From assembly GCF_001984035.1 (NCBI RefSeq), contig NZ_CP019449.1:248001-312000 (forward strand): a stretch of DNA of 64,000 nucleotides, given 5' to 3'. Position 1 is the first letter of the stretch; each line of letters starts with the position of its first letter. The position numbers and the translations under genes are program-made. Source of the stretch: Sphingopyxis sp. QXT-31. GTDB lineage: Bacteria; Pseudomonadota; Alphaproteobacteria; Sphingomonadales; Sphingomonadaceae. Of the stretch, positions 1 to 8,171 are shown one piece after another. The notes under the pieces are model-generated. The model had not been told where the DNA came from. It made no database searches and worked only from the letters and a program-made list of their open reading frames with translations.

Positions 1-407
1 TTACCAGCGCCGACCTGCTGGCGCGCTGGCTGCCGCCCGAGGGGGCGACGGGCGAATTCGAGCATGTCGAGCTGGTCGCCGGGGGCGGGTTCCTGATGCG
101 GCTGACGTTCGACGATTCAGGCGACGATGCCGATGTCGAGACGAAGAGCGACGACGACAGCGATGTGGTCGAGGTCCATATCCCGATCCTCGACGATGGG
201 CGGCTGATCGTCTGGGAAGTCGAATTCGTGTCGGACGATCCGCGCTTTTCGGGGACGATGGCGATGCACTGGTATCTGTCGCGGCAGAGCGGCGGGACGC
301 TGGTGACGATCGACGCGCATCAAGTGCCGCCGGGGATTTCGGCGAAGGATCATGTCGAGGGGCTGAATTCGTCGCTGGCGAATCTGGCGGGGGTGGTGGA
401 GGGTTAA
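1..407 (+). CDS. SRPBCC/AHSA1-like domain protein, 3' part
   Basis: The reading frame is open from base 3 to a TAA at 405-407, so the start lies before the window. About 134 codons are visible. The first residues (TSADLLARWLPPEGATGEF) resemble the substrate-pocket entry of AHSA1/START-like (SRPBCC) proteins, and the last helix (HVEGLNSSLANLAGVVEG) fits the long C-terminal helix of that fold. An internal acidic stretch (DDSGDDADVETKSDDDSD) is unusual and may be a loop. The ligand is unknown. The family call rests on overall pattern only and not on catalytic residues. Confidence 0.55.
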   Translation, partial: TSADLLARWLPPEGATGEFEHVELVAGGGFLMRLTFDDSGDDADVETKSDDDSDVVEVHIPILDDGRLIVWEVEFVSDDPRFSGTMAMHWYLSRQSGGTLVTIDAHQVPPGISAKDHVEGLNSSLANLAGVVEG

Positions 408-453
408 GGCAGCTTACAACATCGAGCGTTTTATTCGGACCGCTACCCCTCCC

Positions 454-540
454 CGTTTGTCCTGAGCTTGTCGAAGGACCGTCCTTTTCTTCGACGCTGG
501 AAAGAAAGAACAGCCCTTCGACAAGCTCAGGGCAAACGGT
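454..540. repeat. paired inverted repeat, family A (copy 1)
   Basis: Two arms, CCTGAGCTTGTCGAAGG and CCTTCGACAAGCTCAGG, face each other across about 35 bases, ending in a cgaacgg-like tail. The same arms recur at 3411-3497 (degenerate) and 14495-14581. This is an intergenic REP/MITE-like element of a kind common in sphingomonads. No coding function is apparent. Confidence 0.8.
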
Positions 541-569
541 TCATATTTTGCGACGATGCTCTAGAAAAA

Positions 570-650
570 CCCGTTTGCATCGAGCGCAGTCGAGATGCCT
601 CGATGGCGTGCACCCCATGGGTGTCTCGACTTCGCTCGACACGAACGGGA
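570..650. repeat. paired inverted repeat, family B (copy 1)
   Basis: The right arm GTGTCTCGACTTCGCTCGAC faces a degenerate left arm (catcgagcgcagtcgagatg). Better preserved copies lie at 12376-12455, 46793-46873 and 57238-57319. It follows family A copy 1 directly, so the gap between the SRPBCC gene and the holin is entirely repeat sequence. Confidence 0.75.
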
Positions 651-671
651 TTTGAGGTGGGTTCGCTGCTA

Positions 672-1085
672 TTAGCTCTCCACCCCCTTTGCCTTCCCCC
701 ACGCCCTAGCGGCGGTGTAGCCGAGATAGCCGGTGCCGAAGAGCGCGTAGAGCGGTTCGGGGATGCCGGCGAGATAGGCGTTCATGCCCTCGGCGATGCC
801 GCGCGCCATGTCGGGGCGCGCCGCGGCGATCAGCCCCATCGGGATCGCCCACAGCAAGAGCGCGTACATGACGTAGAGGAAGCTCGGCCGCGCGCGGCTG
901 GTCCAGGGGTCGGCGCTGTTCGCCTCGGCGACGATCGCCGCCATGCGCGTCCTGATCGCTTCCATCTCCTGGCTGCCCTCAAGCTTCAGCAGTTCGAGCT
1001 TGGCGCGGTCGCGCGCTTCGGGGTCGGGGATGATCTTGTCGATCAGCTTGGCGACGGGGCCGATCAGCCCTTCGATGATGCTCAT
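672..1085 (-). CDS. GTA-type 3TM holin
   Basis: A 137-residue protein with a charged amphipathic N-terminal half (about 1-66) and hydrophobic segments at about 68-88 (PSFLYVMYALLLWAIPMGL) and 111-128. This layout matches the holin family named for gene-transfer-agent release (GTA_holin_3TM). Such proteins perforate the inner membrane so that endolysin reaches the wall. I chose the ATG at 1085 because GAGGA precedes it; an upstream in-frame ATG at 1106 is less likely. It lies 53 bases downstream of the endolysin on the same strand, so the two probably form one lysis operon driven by the box at 1747-1777. Confidence 0.75.
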   Translation of the reverse strand: MSIIEGLIGPVAKLIDKIIPDPEARDRAKLELLKLEGSQEMEAIRTRMAAIVAEANSADPWTSRARPSFLYVMYALLLWAIPMGLIAAARPDMARGIAEGMNAYLAGIPEPLYALFGTGYLGYTAARAWGKAKGVES

Positions 1086-1138
1086 TTCGATGCTCCTCGG
1101 TTTCAAAGTTCAGGAAAGTTCAGCCCAATGACGCGTCT

Positions 1139-1714
1139 TCACGCGTGGCCCTGTCCGATGCGGTTCGCGAGCCAGCCGTAGAGGAACGCCTCCTGGCTCG
1201 GGCGGCGTTCGGCGAGTGCGATATAGCGCTCGCCCTGCAGCGCCTCGATCGCGCGCAGCAGCACCGTTTCGCCTCCGGCGCCGCGCACGCGGAGGAAGGC
1301 GTCGAGCGCGGCGAGGGTGCGCGGGCCGATCTCGCGGTCGACCGCGATATCGGGATAGTCGCGCGCGGCGCGGTTGAGCGCGTTGAGCGCGCGCTGGAGG
1401 AAGCCGGTCGCGGTGCCGCTGCCCATATTGACGCCGGTGTCGAAGAGTTCGGCGGCAATGGCGGGCGCGCGGCGCGCGACGCGGTCGAAGCCGGGGCGCT
1501 GCCAATAGAGGCGGCGGTAGATCGCCGCCGCGGCCTCGCGCGGCAGGTCGCGCATCGCGCCGCCATAGCCCTCGGCGCGGGCGACCGCCTGGGTGATGCC
1601 CCAGCAGGTTGGGCCGCCGCGGTCGGCGGGGTGGTTTACATAGCGGCCTTCGCGGTCGATGACGGCTTCGATCAGCGCGTCGGCTTCGAGCTCGGATGGG
1701 TGGGGTCTGGGCAT
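1139..1714 (-). CDS. glycoside hydrolase family 108 endolysin
   Basis: A 191-residue peptidoglycan hydrolase. The N-terminal motif DREGRYVNHPADRGGPTCWG matches the GH108 signature (usually EGGYVNDPxDxGGxTxxG), with Glu22 as the expected catalytic acid; the second G of EGG is replaced by R. The C-terminal half (from about 90, LFDTGVNMGSGTATGFLQRA) fits the peptidoglycan-binding domain that accompanies GH108. There is no signal peptide, consistent with holin-dependent release. I chose the ATG at 1714 because GGAGA lies nine bases upstream; the longer frame to 1756 would run into the shared promoter box. The GTA assignment comes from the holin partner and the shared box. Confidence 0.8.
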   Translation of the reverse strand: MPRPHPSELEADALIEAVIDREGRYVNHPADRGGPTCWGITQAVARAEGYGGAMRDLPREAAAAIYRRLYWQRPGFDRVARRAPAIAAELFDTGVNMGSGTATGFLQRALNALNRAARDYPDIAVDREIGPRTLAALDAFLRVRGAGGETVLLRAIEALQGERYIALAERRPSQEAFLYGWLANRIGQGHA

Positions 1715-1746
1715 GATTCGCGTCTCCGGTTGGTTGATTCGGCTAT

Positions 1747-1777
1747 AATGAACCATATGGGTGTTTTTTAGGAAAGG
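1747..1777 (-). promoter_or_regulatory. shared GTA-like promoter box (copy 1)
   Basis: On the minus strand this reads CCTTTCCTAAAAAACACC followed by CATATGGTTCATT. All 31 bases are identical at 39608-39638, and the core CTTTCCTAAAAAA also occurs at 8778-8790. The core (1764-1776) ends 49 bases before the endolysin start, in gene orientation. It is probably an activator site or promoter for endolysin-holin. Confidence 0.65.
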
Positions 1778-1786
1778 CTTTTCTCC

Positions 1787-2764
1787 ATGCGCGCATTATT
1801 GGTCGGCGAATTGGCGGAAAACCACGGCGGTTGCGCGCTGGTCGACTTGCCCGTTCCCGAGCCGGGGCCGGGCGCGGTGCGCGTGCGCGTGCGCGCGGCG
1901 GGGGTCAATTTCCCCGACCTGTTGATGACGCGCGGCGCCTATCAGCTGAAACCCGAGCTACCCTTCATGCCGGGGCTGGAGTTTGCGGGTGAGGTCGACG
2001 CGCTGGGAGAAGGCGTGTCGGGCTGGCAAGTTGGCGACGCGGTGATCGGCGGCAACCGCTTCGGCGCGATGGCGGAATATATCGTCGTTCCCGCGACGAA
2101 CCTGCGGCGCAAGCCTGAGCGGCTGAGCTGGGAGGAGGCCGCGGCCTATGGCGTCGCCTATCTCACCGCCTGGGTCGCGCTGACGCGCTGCGGGCAGGTG
2201 CAGTCGGGCGAATGGGTGCTGGTGCACGGCGCGGCGGGCGGCGTCGGGCTGGCGACGGTCGATCTGGCGCGGGCGCTTGGCGCGCGCGTGATCGCGGCGG
2301 CAAGCAGCGCGGAGAAGCGCGCGGCGGTGACGGAACTCTATGCCCCCGATGCGGTGATCGACGGCGCGCCGGGGTTTCGCGAGACGGTGAAGGAGCTGAC
2401 CGATGGCAAGGGCGCCGATGTGATCTTTGATCCGGTGGGCGGCGACGTGTTTGACGAATCGACGCGCTGCATCGCCTTCGGCGGCCGGCTGCTGGTGATC
2501 GGTTTCGCATCGGGGCGCATCCCCGAGGTGTCGGTCAATAGGCCGCTGATCAAGGGCTTTTCAGTCGTCGGGGTGCGCGCGGGCGAATATGGCCGGCGCT
2601 TTCCCGCGCGCGGCGCCGAGAATATCGCCTCGATCGACGCGCTGGCGGCCGAGGGAAAGATTCGGCCGCACGTCCATGCCGCGCTCGACCTTGCCGACTG
2701 GCGCGCGGGCTTTGCGATGCTCGAGCGGCGCGAGGTGGTCGGCAAGGTGGTTCTGACCGTCTGA
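1787..2764 (+). CDS. NADPH:quinone oxidoreductase family protein (MDR)
   Basis: A 325-residue medium-chain dehydrogenase/reductase of the zinc-free quinone-reductase type. The N-terminal GroES-like domain contains the family signature VNFPDLLMTRGAYQLKPELP followed by PGLEFAGEV. The Rossmann motif HGAAGGVGLATVDLARALGA sits near residue 145. It lacks the cysteine cluster of structural-zinc alcohol dehydrogenases. It likely reduces quinones or enones with NADPH; the substrate cannot be deduced. The gene runs away from the endolysin gene, and its start is 10 bases from the shared GTA box, which points the other way. Confidence 0.85.
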   Translation: MRALLVGELAENHGGCALVDLPVPEPGPGAVRVRVRAAGVNFPDLLMTRGAYQLKPELPFMPGLEFAGEVDALGEGVSGWQVGDAVIGGNRFGAMAEYIVVPATNLRRKPERLSWEEAAAYGVAYLTAWVALTRCGQVQSGEWVLVHGAAGGVGLATVDLARALGARVIAAASSAEKRAAVTELYAPDAVIDGAPGFRETVKELTDGKGADVIFDPVGGDVFDESTRCIAFGGRLLVIGFASGRIPEVSVNRPLIKGFSVVGVRAGEYGRRFPARGAENIASIDALAAEGKIRPHVHAALDLADWRAGFAMLERREVVGKVVLTV

Positions 2765-2905
2765 CGCCGGGCTCCGCCCGCGGTCGAGCCGCCGTGCATT
2801 CGCGGCGACCCGCACGGCGGTCCTATGGCCTTTGAACAATCGCATCGTCATAGCCGTGCCCGGGGGGTGAAGGCGGCCCCGCCGCCAAACCCGAAAGGAA
2901 TAGAC

Positions 2906-3217
2906 GTGAAGACATTGCTACTGATCGCCGCGCCGCTCGCGCTGGCCACCGCGGCGCATGCGGCCCAGACCGCGGGCGATGGCGACGCCCTGTTCGCCAA
3001 GCTCGACGCCAATGGCGACGGCAAGATCGACAAGGCCGAGCTGACCAAGGCGCATGAGGCGAAGGCGGCCGAGAAGGGCGACAAGACCCCGGTCGACAGC
3101 GCGAAGATCGACGCGATGATCTCGCGGATCGACACCAATGGCGACGGCGCGGTCGACAAGACCGAAATGGCCGCGACGCGCAAGGCGCCTGCCGCACCGG
3201 CCGAGCCGAAGCGCTGA
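2906..3217 (+). CDS. secreted EF-hand calcium-binding protein
   Basis: A 103-residue protein starting at GTG 2906 (AAAGGAA upstream). Residues 1-20 form a signal peptide (KTLLLIAAPLALATAAHA). Two canonical EF-hand loops follow, DANGDGKIDKAE and DTNGDGAVDKTE, each with Asp at positions 1 and 3 and acidic position 12, so Ca2+ binding is likely. The C-terminus is Ala/Pro-rich. The longer frame upstream (from 2825) has no signal peptide and is probably untranslated. The periplasmic role is unknown. Confidence 0.8.
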   Translation: MKTLLLIAAPLALATAAHAAQTAGDGDALFAKLDANGDGKIDKAELTKAHEAKAAEKGDKTPVDSAKIDAMISRIDTNGDGAVDKTEMAATRKAPAAPAEPKR

Positions 3218-3410
3218 TATCGGGGCGGCGGCCCTCGCGGGTCGCCGCCGACCGGTGGATCAGGTGAGCGCGATCTGCGCCGCCGCCTGCACCCGAAAAG
3301 CCCAGCCCGACGATGTAACGAGGGGCGCGACCGTCGCGCGCCTCGCCGATCGCTGAGAGAAGCGGGCGCCGGCCATTGTGCCCTAGAACGGTGGGCGTTT
3401 TCGAACAGAT

Positions 3411-3497
3411 TCGTTCGGCTTGAGCTTGTCGAAGAACTGCTCTTTCGTTCCGGGGTAGAAGCGAAGCAGGGTCCTTTGACGAGTTCAGGACGAACGG
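3411..3497. repeat. paired inverted repeat, family A (degenerate copy 2)
   Basis: The arms tgagcttgtcgaag and ctttgacgagttcagga with a cgaacgg tail match family A with several substitutions. This copy lies in the 407-base gap between the EF-hand gene and tRNA-Pro, in which I see no gene. Confidence 0.65.
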
Positions 3498-3624
3498 TGC
3501 CCGGTGGCGATGCGGTTATAATGCAGGACGCCCCAAAGGGCCATCGCCGCGCCAGAGCGCCGTGCGACTGGCAAGCGGTGGCCGGGCTCGCGCCATCGCA
3601 CACGCCATACCGATTTGATGTAAT

Positions 3625-3701
3625 TGGTCGGGACGAGAGGATTCGAACCTCCGACCCCCACACCCCCAGTGTGATGCGCTACCAGGCTGCGCTACGTCCC
3701 G
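3625..3701 (-). tRNA. tRNA-Pro (anticodon GGG)
   Basis: The reverse complement folds as a complete cloverleaf. The acceptor stem is CGGGACG/CGTCCCG, the anticodon arm is TCACA-CTGGGGG-TGTGG with anticodon GGG, the T-arm contains GGTTCGAATCC, and the CCA end is encoded (3625-3627). It decodes CCC (and CCU) proline codons. Neighbours on both sides are unrelated protein genes. Confidence 0.95.
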
Positions 3702-3950
3702 ACCGGCCCTGTTGGGCAGGCGAGGCCCCTAGCGCGGGTCGGCGGGGGATGCAAGGCCCCTGCGCGCGAAGATCGCATATGCGCCTTGAACTCGCGCGCC
3801 GCGGCCCCATTTCGGCCCTGCCTGCCGCGGGGGGACGGCACGCAGCCGCCGGTTGCACGCTCCGCCCCCGCGTGATAGGCGCCGCGCCATTATCTTGCGC
3901 GCCGACCCGGGTGGGGACGGCGGTGCTTTCGAACGGAAAGATTCTCATCG

Positions 3951-4283
3951 ATGTCGACGAATTTGCTTCTGAGCCAGGCGGCCGGATCTGGTGGTGGTGC
4001 TGCGGCCTTGGCCGCGCAGGTCGTCCCGCTGATCCTGATCTTCATCGTCTTCTGGTTCTTCCTGATCCGCCCGCAGCAGACGCGGATGAAGGAGCATCGC
4101 GCTAAGATCGCGGCGGTGAAGCCGCGCGACCAGGTGGTGACCGGCGGCGGCATCGTCGGCAAGGTCACCCGCGTCGACGATGATTTCGCCGATGTCGAAA
4201 TCGCGCAGGGCGTGAAGATCAAGGTCGTCAAGTCGACCCTGTCGGACGTGCTGCAGCCCGGCGCCAAGCCCGCCAACGACTGA
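3951..4283 (+). CDS. yajC: preprotein translocase subunit YajC
   Basis: A 110-residue inner-membrane protein with one transmembrane helix at about 22-42 (VVPLILIFIVFWFFLIRP) followed by the family motif RPQQTRMKEH and the cytoplasmic segment VVTGGGIVGKV. YajC associates with SecDF to assist SecYEG-dependent export. It lies directly upstream of secD and secF in the usual yajC-secD-secF order, on the same strand with a 52-base gap. Confidence 0.96.
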   Translation: MSTNLLLSQAAGSGGGAAALAAQVVPLILIFIVFWFFLIRPQQTRMKEHRAKIAAVKPRDQVVTGGGIVGKVTRVDDDFADVEIAQGVKIKVVKSTLSDVLQPGAKPAND

Positions 4284-4335
4284 CGCGGCGGCGCCCGCCG
4301 CGGTGGGCGCGCGCTCCTGGTATCGGACCAAAGAC

Positions 4336-5946
4336 ATGCTCGATTTCCCGCGCTGGAAAACCATCAGCATCTGCATCTCGTTGCTGCTCGGCATCCTGTT
4401 CGCCATCCCGACCTTCCTGCCGCAAAAGACCTTCGACCAGCTGCCGGGCTTTGCGCAGATGAAGGTCAACCTTGGGCTTGATCTCGCGGGCGGTAGCCAT
4501 TTGCTGCTCGAGGCCGACATCGCCGACCTCAACAAGACCCAGCTCTCCAACATGGAAAAGACCGTGCGCGTGTCGATGCGCGGCGAGACGGGGCCCGACG
4601 ACGATATCGCGATCGGCGATTTCAAAGCGTCGGGGAGCACGATCAGCTTCCTGGTGCGCGACCAGAATCAGCTCGACGATGCGCGCGACCGGCTGTTCCG
4701 CGAGACGCAGGGCGCCGGGCTGACCGGCCAGCGCGACTGGCAGATCGACGTCGTCGACAATACGCGGATCGTGATGACGCTGACCGCGGCGGGCCGCGAC
4801 CAGGCGATCGACCGCGCGATGGAGACCGCGCGCGAGATCATCGACAAGCGCGTCAACGAACTCGGCACGCGCGAACCGACCATCATCCGCGAGGGCAGCG
4901 ACCGTATCGTCGTGCAGGTCCCGGGCCTGCAGGATCCGAAGGCGCTGAAGGACCTGCTCGGTCGCACCGCGCGGCTCGAGTTCCGGATGGTCGATCCCAA
5001 TGGCACGGTCGGACCAGAGGGTCCGCTCAACGTGCCGATCGGCAGCGAATTCGTGCGCTATGCCCCCAATGAGGGCGGCGGCGCGCCGGGCGAAATTTTG
5101 AGCCGGCAGGTCATGATCAGCGGCGACCAGTTGATTGACGCGCGGCAGGATTTCAACCAGCAGCAGCTGCCCGCGGTGTCGATCCGTTTCGATTCGGCGG
5201 GGTCGAACACCTTCGCGCGCGTCACCGGCGCCAACGTCAACAAGCGCTTTGCGATGGTGCTCGACGGCCAGGTGCTGTCGGCACCGACGATCAACGAAGC
5301 GATCCTGGGCGGGCAGGCGCAGATTTCGGGCAGCTTCACGGTCCAGACCGCTAACGAGCTGGCGATCGCGCTGCGCTCGGGCTCGCTGCCGGTGAAGCTC
5401 GACGTCGTCGAGGAACGCACGGTCACCCCCGAACTCGGCAAGGATTCGATCGAGAAGGGCGCGATAGCGGGGATCATCGCGACGCTGTCGGTGCTGATGC
5501 TGATGCTCGTCGTTTACGGCCGTTTCGGCGTCTATGCGAATATCGCGCTGGCGTTCAACGTGGCGCTGATCATTGCGATCATGGCGTTCTTCAACGCGAC
5601 GCTGACCTTGCCGGGCATCGCCGGCTTCGTGCTGACGATCGGCGCCGCGGTCGACGCGAACGTGCTGATCAACGAGCGAATACGCGAGGAATTGAAACGC
5701 GGGCGACGCGTGTTCCAGGCGGTCGAGCTCGGCTATAGCGAGGCGAGCCGCGCGATCTTCGACGCCAACGTCACCAACGTCATCGCCGCGGCGCTGATGT
5801 TCTGGTTCGGTACCGGGCCGATCAAGGGCTTTGCCGTCGTGCTGACGATCGGCATCGTTACCAGCGTCTTCACCGCCGTCACCGTCACCCGCATGTTCGT
5901 CGCCCATTGGCTGCGCAGCGCGCGGCCGACGACGATCAACATTTAA
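4336..5946 (+). CDS. secD: protein translocase subunit SecD
   Basis: A 536-residue RND-superfamily export factor that uses the proton-motive force to pull translocating proteins into the periplasm. TM1 lies near residues 9-28; the SecD signature GLDLAGGSHLLLEAD is near 47-61; a large periplasmic domain follows; the C-terminal five-helix bundle contains GFVLTIGAAVDANVLINERI with the conserved Asp. I chose the ATG at 4336 (MLDFPRWK); an in-frame start 33 bases upstream would add a non-conserved leader. It is followed by secF after 16 bases. Confidence 0.96.
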   Translation: MLDFPRWKTISICISLLLGILFAIPTFLPQKTFDQLPGFAQMKVNLGLDLAGGSHLLLEADIADLNKTQLSNMEKTVRVSMRGETGPDDDIAIGDFKASGSTISFLVRDQNQLDDARDRLFRETQGAGLTGQRDWQIDVVDNTRIVMTLTAAGRDQAIDRAMETAREIIDKRVNELGTREPTIIREGSDRIVVQVPGLQDPKALKDLLGRTARLEFRMVDPNGTVGPEGPLNVPIGSEFVRYAPNEGGGAPGEILSRQVMISGDQLIDARQDFNQQQLPAVSIRFDSAGSNTFARVTGANVNKRFAMVLDGQVLSAPTINEAILGGQAQISGSFTVQTANELAIALRSGSLPVKLDVVEERTVTPELGKDSIEKGAIAGIIATLSVLMLMLVVYGRFGVYANIALAFNVALIIAIMAFFNATLTLPGIAGFVLTIGAAVDANVLINERIREELKRGRRVFQAVELGYSEASRAIFDANVTNVIAAALMFWFGTGPIKGFAVVLTIGIVTSVFTAVTVTRMFVAHWLRSARPTTINI

Positions 5947-5962
5947 AGGAGGGAGCAGAGAG

Positions 5963-6943
5963 ATGCGCTTGCTGAAACTCGTCCCCGACGACACCAACAT
6001 CGACTTCCTGCGCTGGCGCAAGCTCGCGTCCTTCATGAGCTTTTTCCTCGTCGCGGTGTCGATCGCGCTGGTGGCAGTGAAGGGGCTGAACCTCGGCGTC
6101 GACTTCGTCGGCGGCCAGTCGGTCCGCGTCGAATTCACCCAGACGATGCCGCCGATCGACGACATTCGCGAAAAGGTCGGCGAGATCGGCCTGGGCGAGG
6201 CGACGATCCAGCAGTTCGGATCGGACAAGGCGGTGTCGATCCGCACCGCGCTGCCCGAGGGCGACAAGGCCGTCGCCGAGCGGGCGGGGCAGCAGCTGGT
6301 GGCCGGGATCCAAAAGGCTTTCCCGACGGCCAAGACGGGCTCGGTCGAGACGGTGTCGGGCAAGGTGTCGGGCGAATTGCTGCGCACCGGTGCGATCAGC
6401 CTGGCGCTCGCGATCCTGGGCATCTCGATCTACATCTGGATCCGCTTCGAATGGCAGTTCGGGGTCGGGGCGCTCGGGCGCCTGTTCCACGAGGTGGCGC
6501 TGACCTTCGGCCTGTTCGCGGTGACGCAGATGCAGTTCGACCTGAACAGCGTCGCGGCGCTGCTGACGATCGTCGGCTATTCGCTGAACGACACGATCGT
6601 GGTCTACGACCGCATTCGCGAAAACCTCAAGAAATACCGGAAGATGGAGATCATTCCGCTGCTCAACCTCAGCATCAACGAGACGCTGTCGCGCACCGTG
6701 ATGACGACCGTTGCGATGCTGCTGGCGCTCGGCGTGCTGCTGATCTTCGGCCCCGACGTGATCTTCGGCTTCACCGCGGCGATGCTGTTCGGCGTGTTCA
6801 TCGGCGGCTATTCGTCGGTGCTGATGTCGACCCCGGTGCTGGTCTGGCTGAAGGTGGGGCCCGACAGCTTCGTGCCCAGGACGAGCGCCGGGATCATGGG
6901 CGGCGAACGCGTCGAGCGGAAGGACGACGGCGCGGTCGTCTGA
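5963..6943 (+). CDS. secF: protein translocase subunit SecF
   Basis: A 326-residue partner of SecD. The TM1 region (FMSFFLVAVSIALVAVKG) is followed by the SecF signature LNLGVDFVGGQSVRVEF. The C-terminal helices carry VGYSLNDTIVVYDRIRENLK, the conserved SecF motif. A strong ribosome site (AAAGGAGG) precedes ATG 5963. It is the last gene of the operon and is followed by the terminator at 6972-6998. Confidence 0.96.
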   Translation: MRLLKLVPDDTNIDFLRWRKLASFMSFFLVAVSIALVAVKGLNLGVDFVGGQSVRVEFTQTMPPIDDIREKVGEIGLGEATIQQFGSDKAVSIRTALPEGDKAVAERAGQQLVAGIQKAFPTAKTGSVETVSGKVSGELLRTGAISLALAILGISIYIWIRFEWQFGVGALGRLFHEVALTFGLFAVTQMQFDLNSVAALLTIVGYSLNDTIVVYDRIRENLKKYRKMEIIPLLNLSINETLSRTVMTTVAMLLALGVLLIFGPDVIFGFTAAMLFGVFIGGYSSVLMSTPVLVWLKVGPDSFVPRTSAGIMGGERVERKDDGAVV

Positions 6944-6971
6944 TCGCTGCGACGGTCCTGACGGAACGGTG

Positions 6972-6998
6972 AGGGGGGCTTCGGCTCCCCTTATTTTT
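6972..6998. terminator. terminator after secF, shared with the convergent glycosyltransferase gene
   Basis: An 8-bp stem (AGGGGGGC/GCTCCCCT, one G-U pair) closes a TTCG loop and is followed by TTATTTTT on the plus strand. Its 3' arm reaches the stop codon of the convergent glycosyltransferase gene at 6991. It is strong as a plus-strand terminator for yajC-secD-secF; function on the other strand is less certain. Confidence 0.8.
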
Positions 6999-8166
6999 GC
7001 GCGCAGCGGCGGAGATGCTCGGCGAGTTCGCGGCCGTTGCGGTCCCAGTCGAAGCGGCCGGCGAGCGTCGCGGCGACGTCGGCGGGGGCGGGCGGCGCGG
7101 CGAGAATCTCCTGCACCGCCGCGGCGATGGCGGGCGCGGTGCGCGGGGCAATGCGACCGGCGACGGGCGAAGTGACGAGTTCGGCGGCGCCGCCGGCATC
7201 GCTGATCACGATCGGGGTGCCGCAGGCGAGCGCCTCGACCCAGGCGTTGGCGAGGCCTTCGCTGGCCGAGGGCATGACGACGATATCGGCGGCGCGGTAG
7301 AGCTGCGGCAGGTCGGCATTGGCGACGGAGCCGAGGAAGTGGACGCGGTCGGCGACGCCGAGTTTGGCGGCGAGCGCGCGGTAGCGGCCTTCCTCTTCGC
7401 CCGCGCCGGCAAGCCAGTAATGGACGCCGGGGAGCGCGGGGATGGCTTCGATCACCAGCGCCTGTCCCTTGCGCGGGATGAGCGCGCCGACGGTGAGGAT
7501 CGCGGGCGCTTCGCCCATGCCGAGCGCGACGCGCGCGGCGGCGCGGTCGCCGGGATGGAAACGCGCGGTGTCGATGCCGGTGTAGTGGACCGCGATCTTC
7601 TGCGCGTCGATGCCGATGGCGGCCATATCGCGGCGCATCGCGTCGGAGACGGCGAGCAGGCCCGCGGCCTTGTCGGCGGCTTCGAGCAACTGCGGTGCGG
7701 TGGCGGGGGCGTGGCCGAAATGGCTGATGTCGGCGCCGCGTGCCTTGGCGGAGAAGGGGAGACCCAGCGCTTCGGCGACGCGCATTGCAGCGGGGCCATC
7801 GGGGTAGAAGAATTGCGCGTCGATCACGTCGGCCGCGGCGGCGCGGGCGATTGGGAGAGTCGCGCGGGCGATGGCGGCAGGGTTGAAGCGCGTGCCGACC
7901 GTGGGGATCAAAGTGAAGCGCGGGCGGTGGACGGTGAGGCCGTTCCAATCCTCCGAGCGCGGGAGGCTGCGCCGCGCGCGGTAGTGCGGGTGGAGCGAGA
8001 GCGGGAAGGGGGGGAGGCCGACGGGCGCGACGACGGTGAGGGCGATCCCGGGCTGCGCGGCGAGCGAACGCAGGCTCTTTTCGACGAAGAGGCCGAAGTT
8101 CGGATGCGCGGCATCGGGGAAGAGCGTCGCGATGCTGAGGACGCTGAGGGGCGTGTCGGCGGGCAC
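6991..8166 (-). CDS. family 4 glycosyltransferase (GT-B fold)
   Basis: A 391-residue retaining glycosyltransferase. The N-terminal domain carries the acceptor-side motif FPDAAHPNFGLFVEKSLRSL. The C-terminal domain holds the nucleotide-sugar site: ILTVGALIPRKGQ and the EX7E motif in SEGLANAWVEALACGTPIV. Sugar and acceptor are unknown; surface polysaccharide synthesis is the usual role. It starts five bases after the stop codon of the XRE regulator on the same strand, so it may be co-transcribed with it, although a functional link is not obvious. Confidence 0.85.
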   Translation of the reverse strand: MPADTPLSVLSIATLFPDAAHPNFGLFVEKSLRSLAAQPGIALTVVAPVGLPPFPLSLHPHYRARRSLPRSEDWNGLTVHRPRFTLIPTVGTRFNPAAIARATLPIARAAAADVIDAQFFYPDGPAAMRVAEALGLPFSAKARGADISHFGHAPATAPQLLEAADKAAGLLAVSDAMRRDMAAIGIDAQKIAVHYTGIDTARFHPGDRAAARVALGMGEAPAILTVGALIPRKGQALVIEAIPALPGVHYWLAGAGEEEGRYRALAAKLGVADRVHFLGSVANADLPQLYRAADIVVMPSASEGLANAWVEALACGTPIVISDAGGAAELVTSPVAGRIAPRTAPAIAAAVQEILAAPPAPADVAATLAGRFDWDRNGRELAEHLRRCAQK

Positions 8167-8171
8167 TTGGC

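Noticed and set aside
2791-2822. Inverted repeat ccgccgtgc/gcacggcgg after the quinone oxidoreductase gene
   Set aside because: The arms match, but there is no T-run and the base composition makes such matches common; not called as a terminator.
4228-6423. A 731-codon open frame antisense to secD/secF
   Set aside because: It is a shadow of GC-rich coding sequence: composition is Arg/Asp/His/Gln-biased, without domains, and the sense strand encodes SecD and SecF unmistakably. The same holds for other long antisense frames at 5936-7948, 9369-11441, 19118-20308, 22524-25385, 52965-54734 and 61654-63036.
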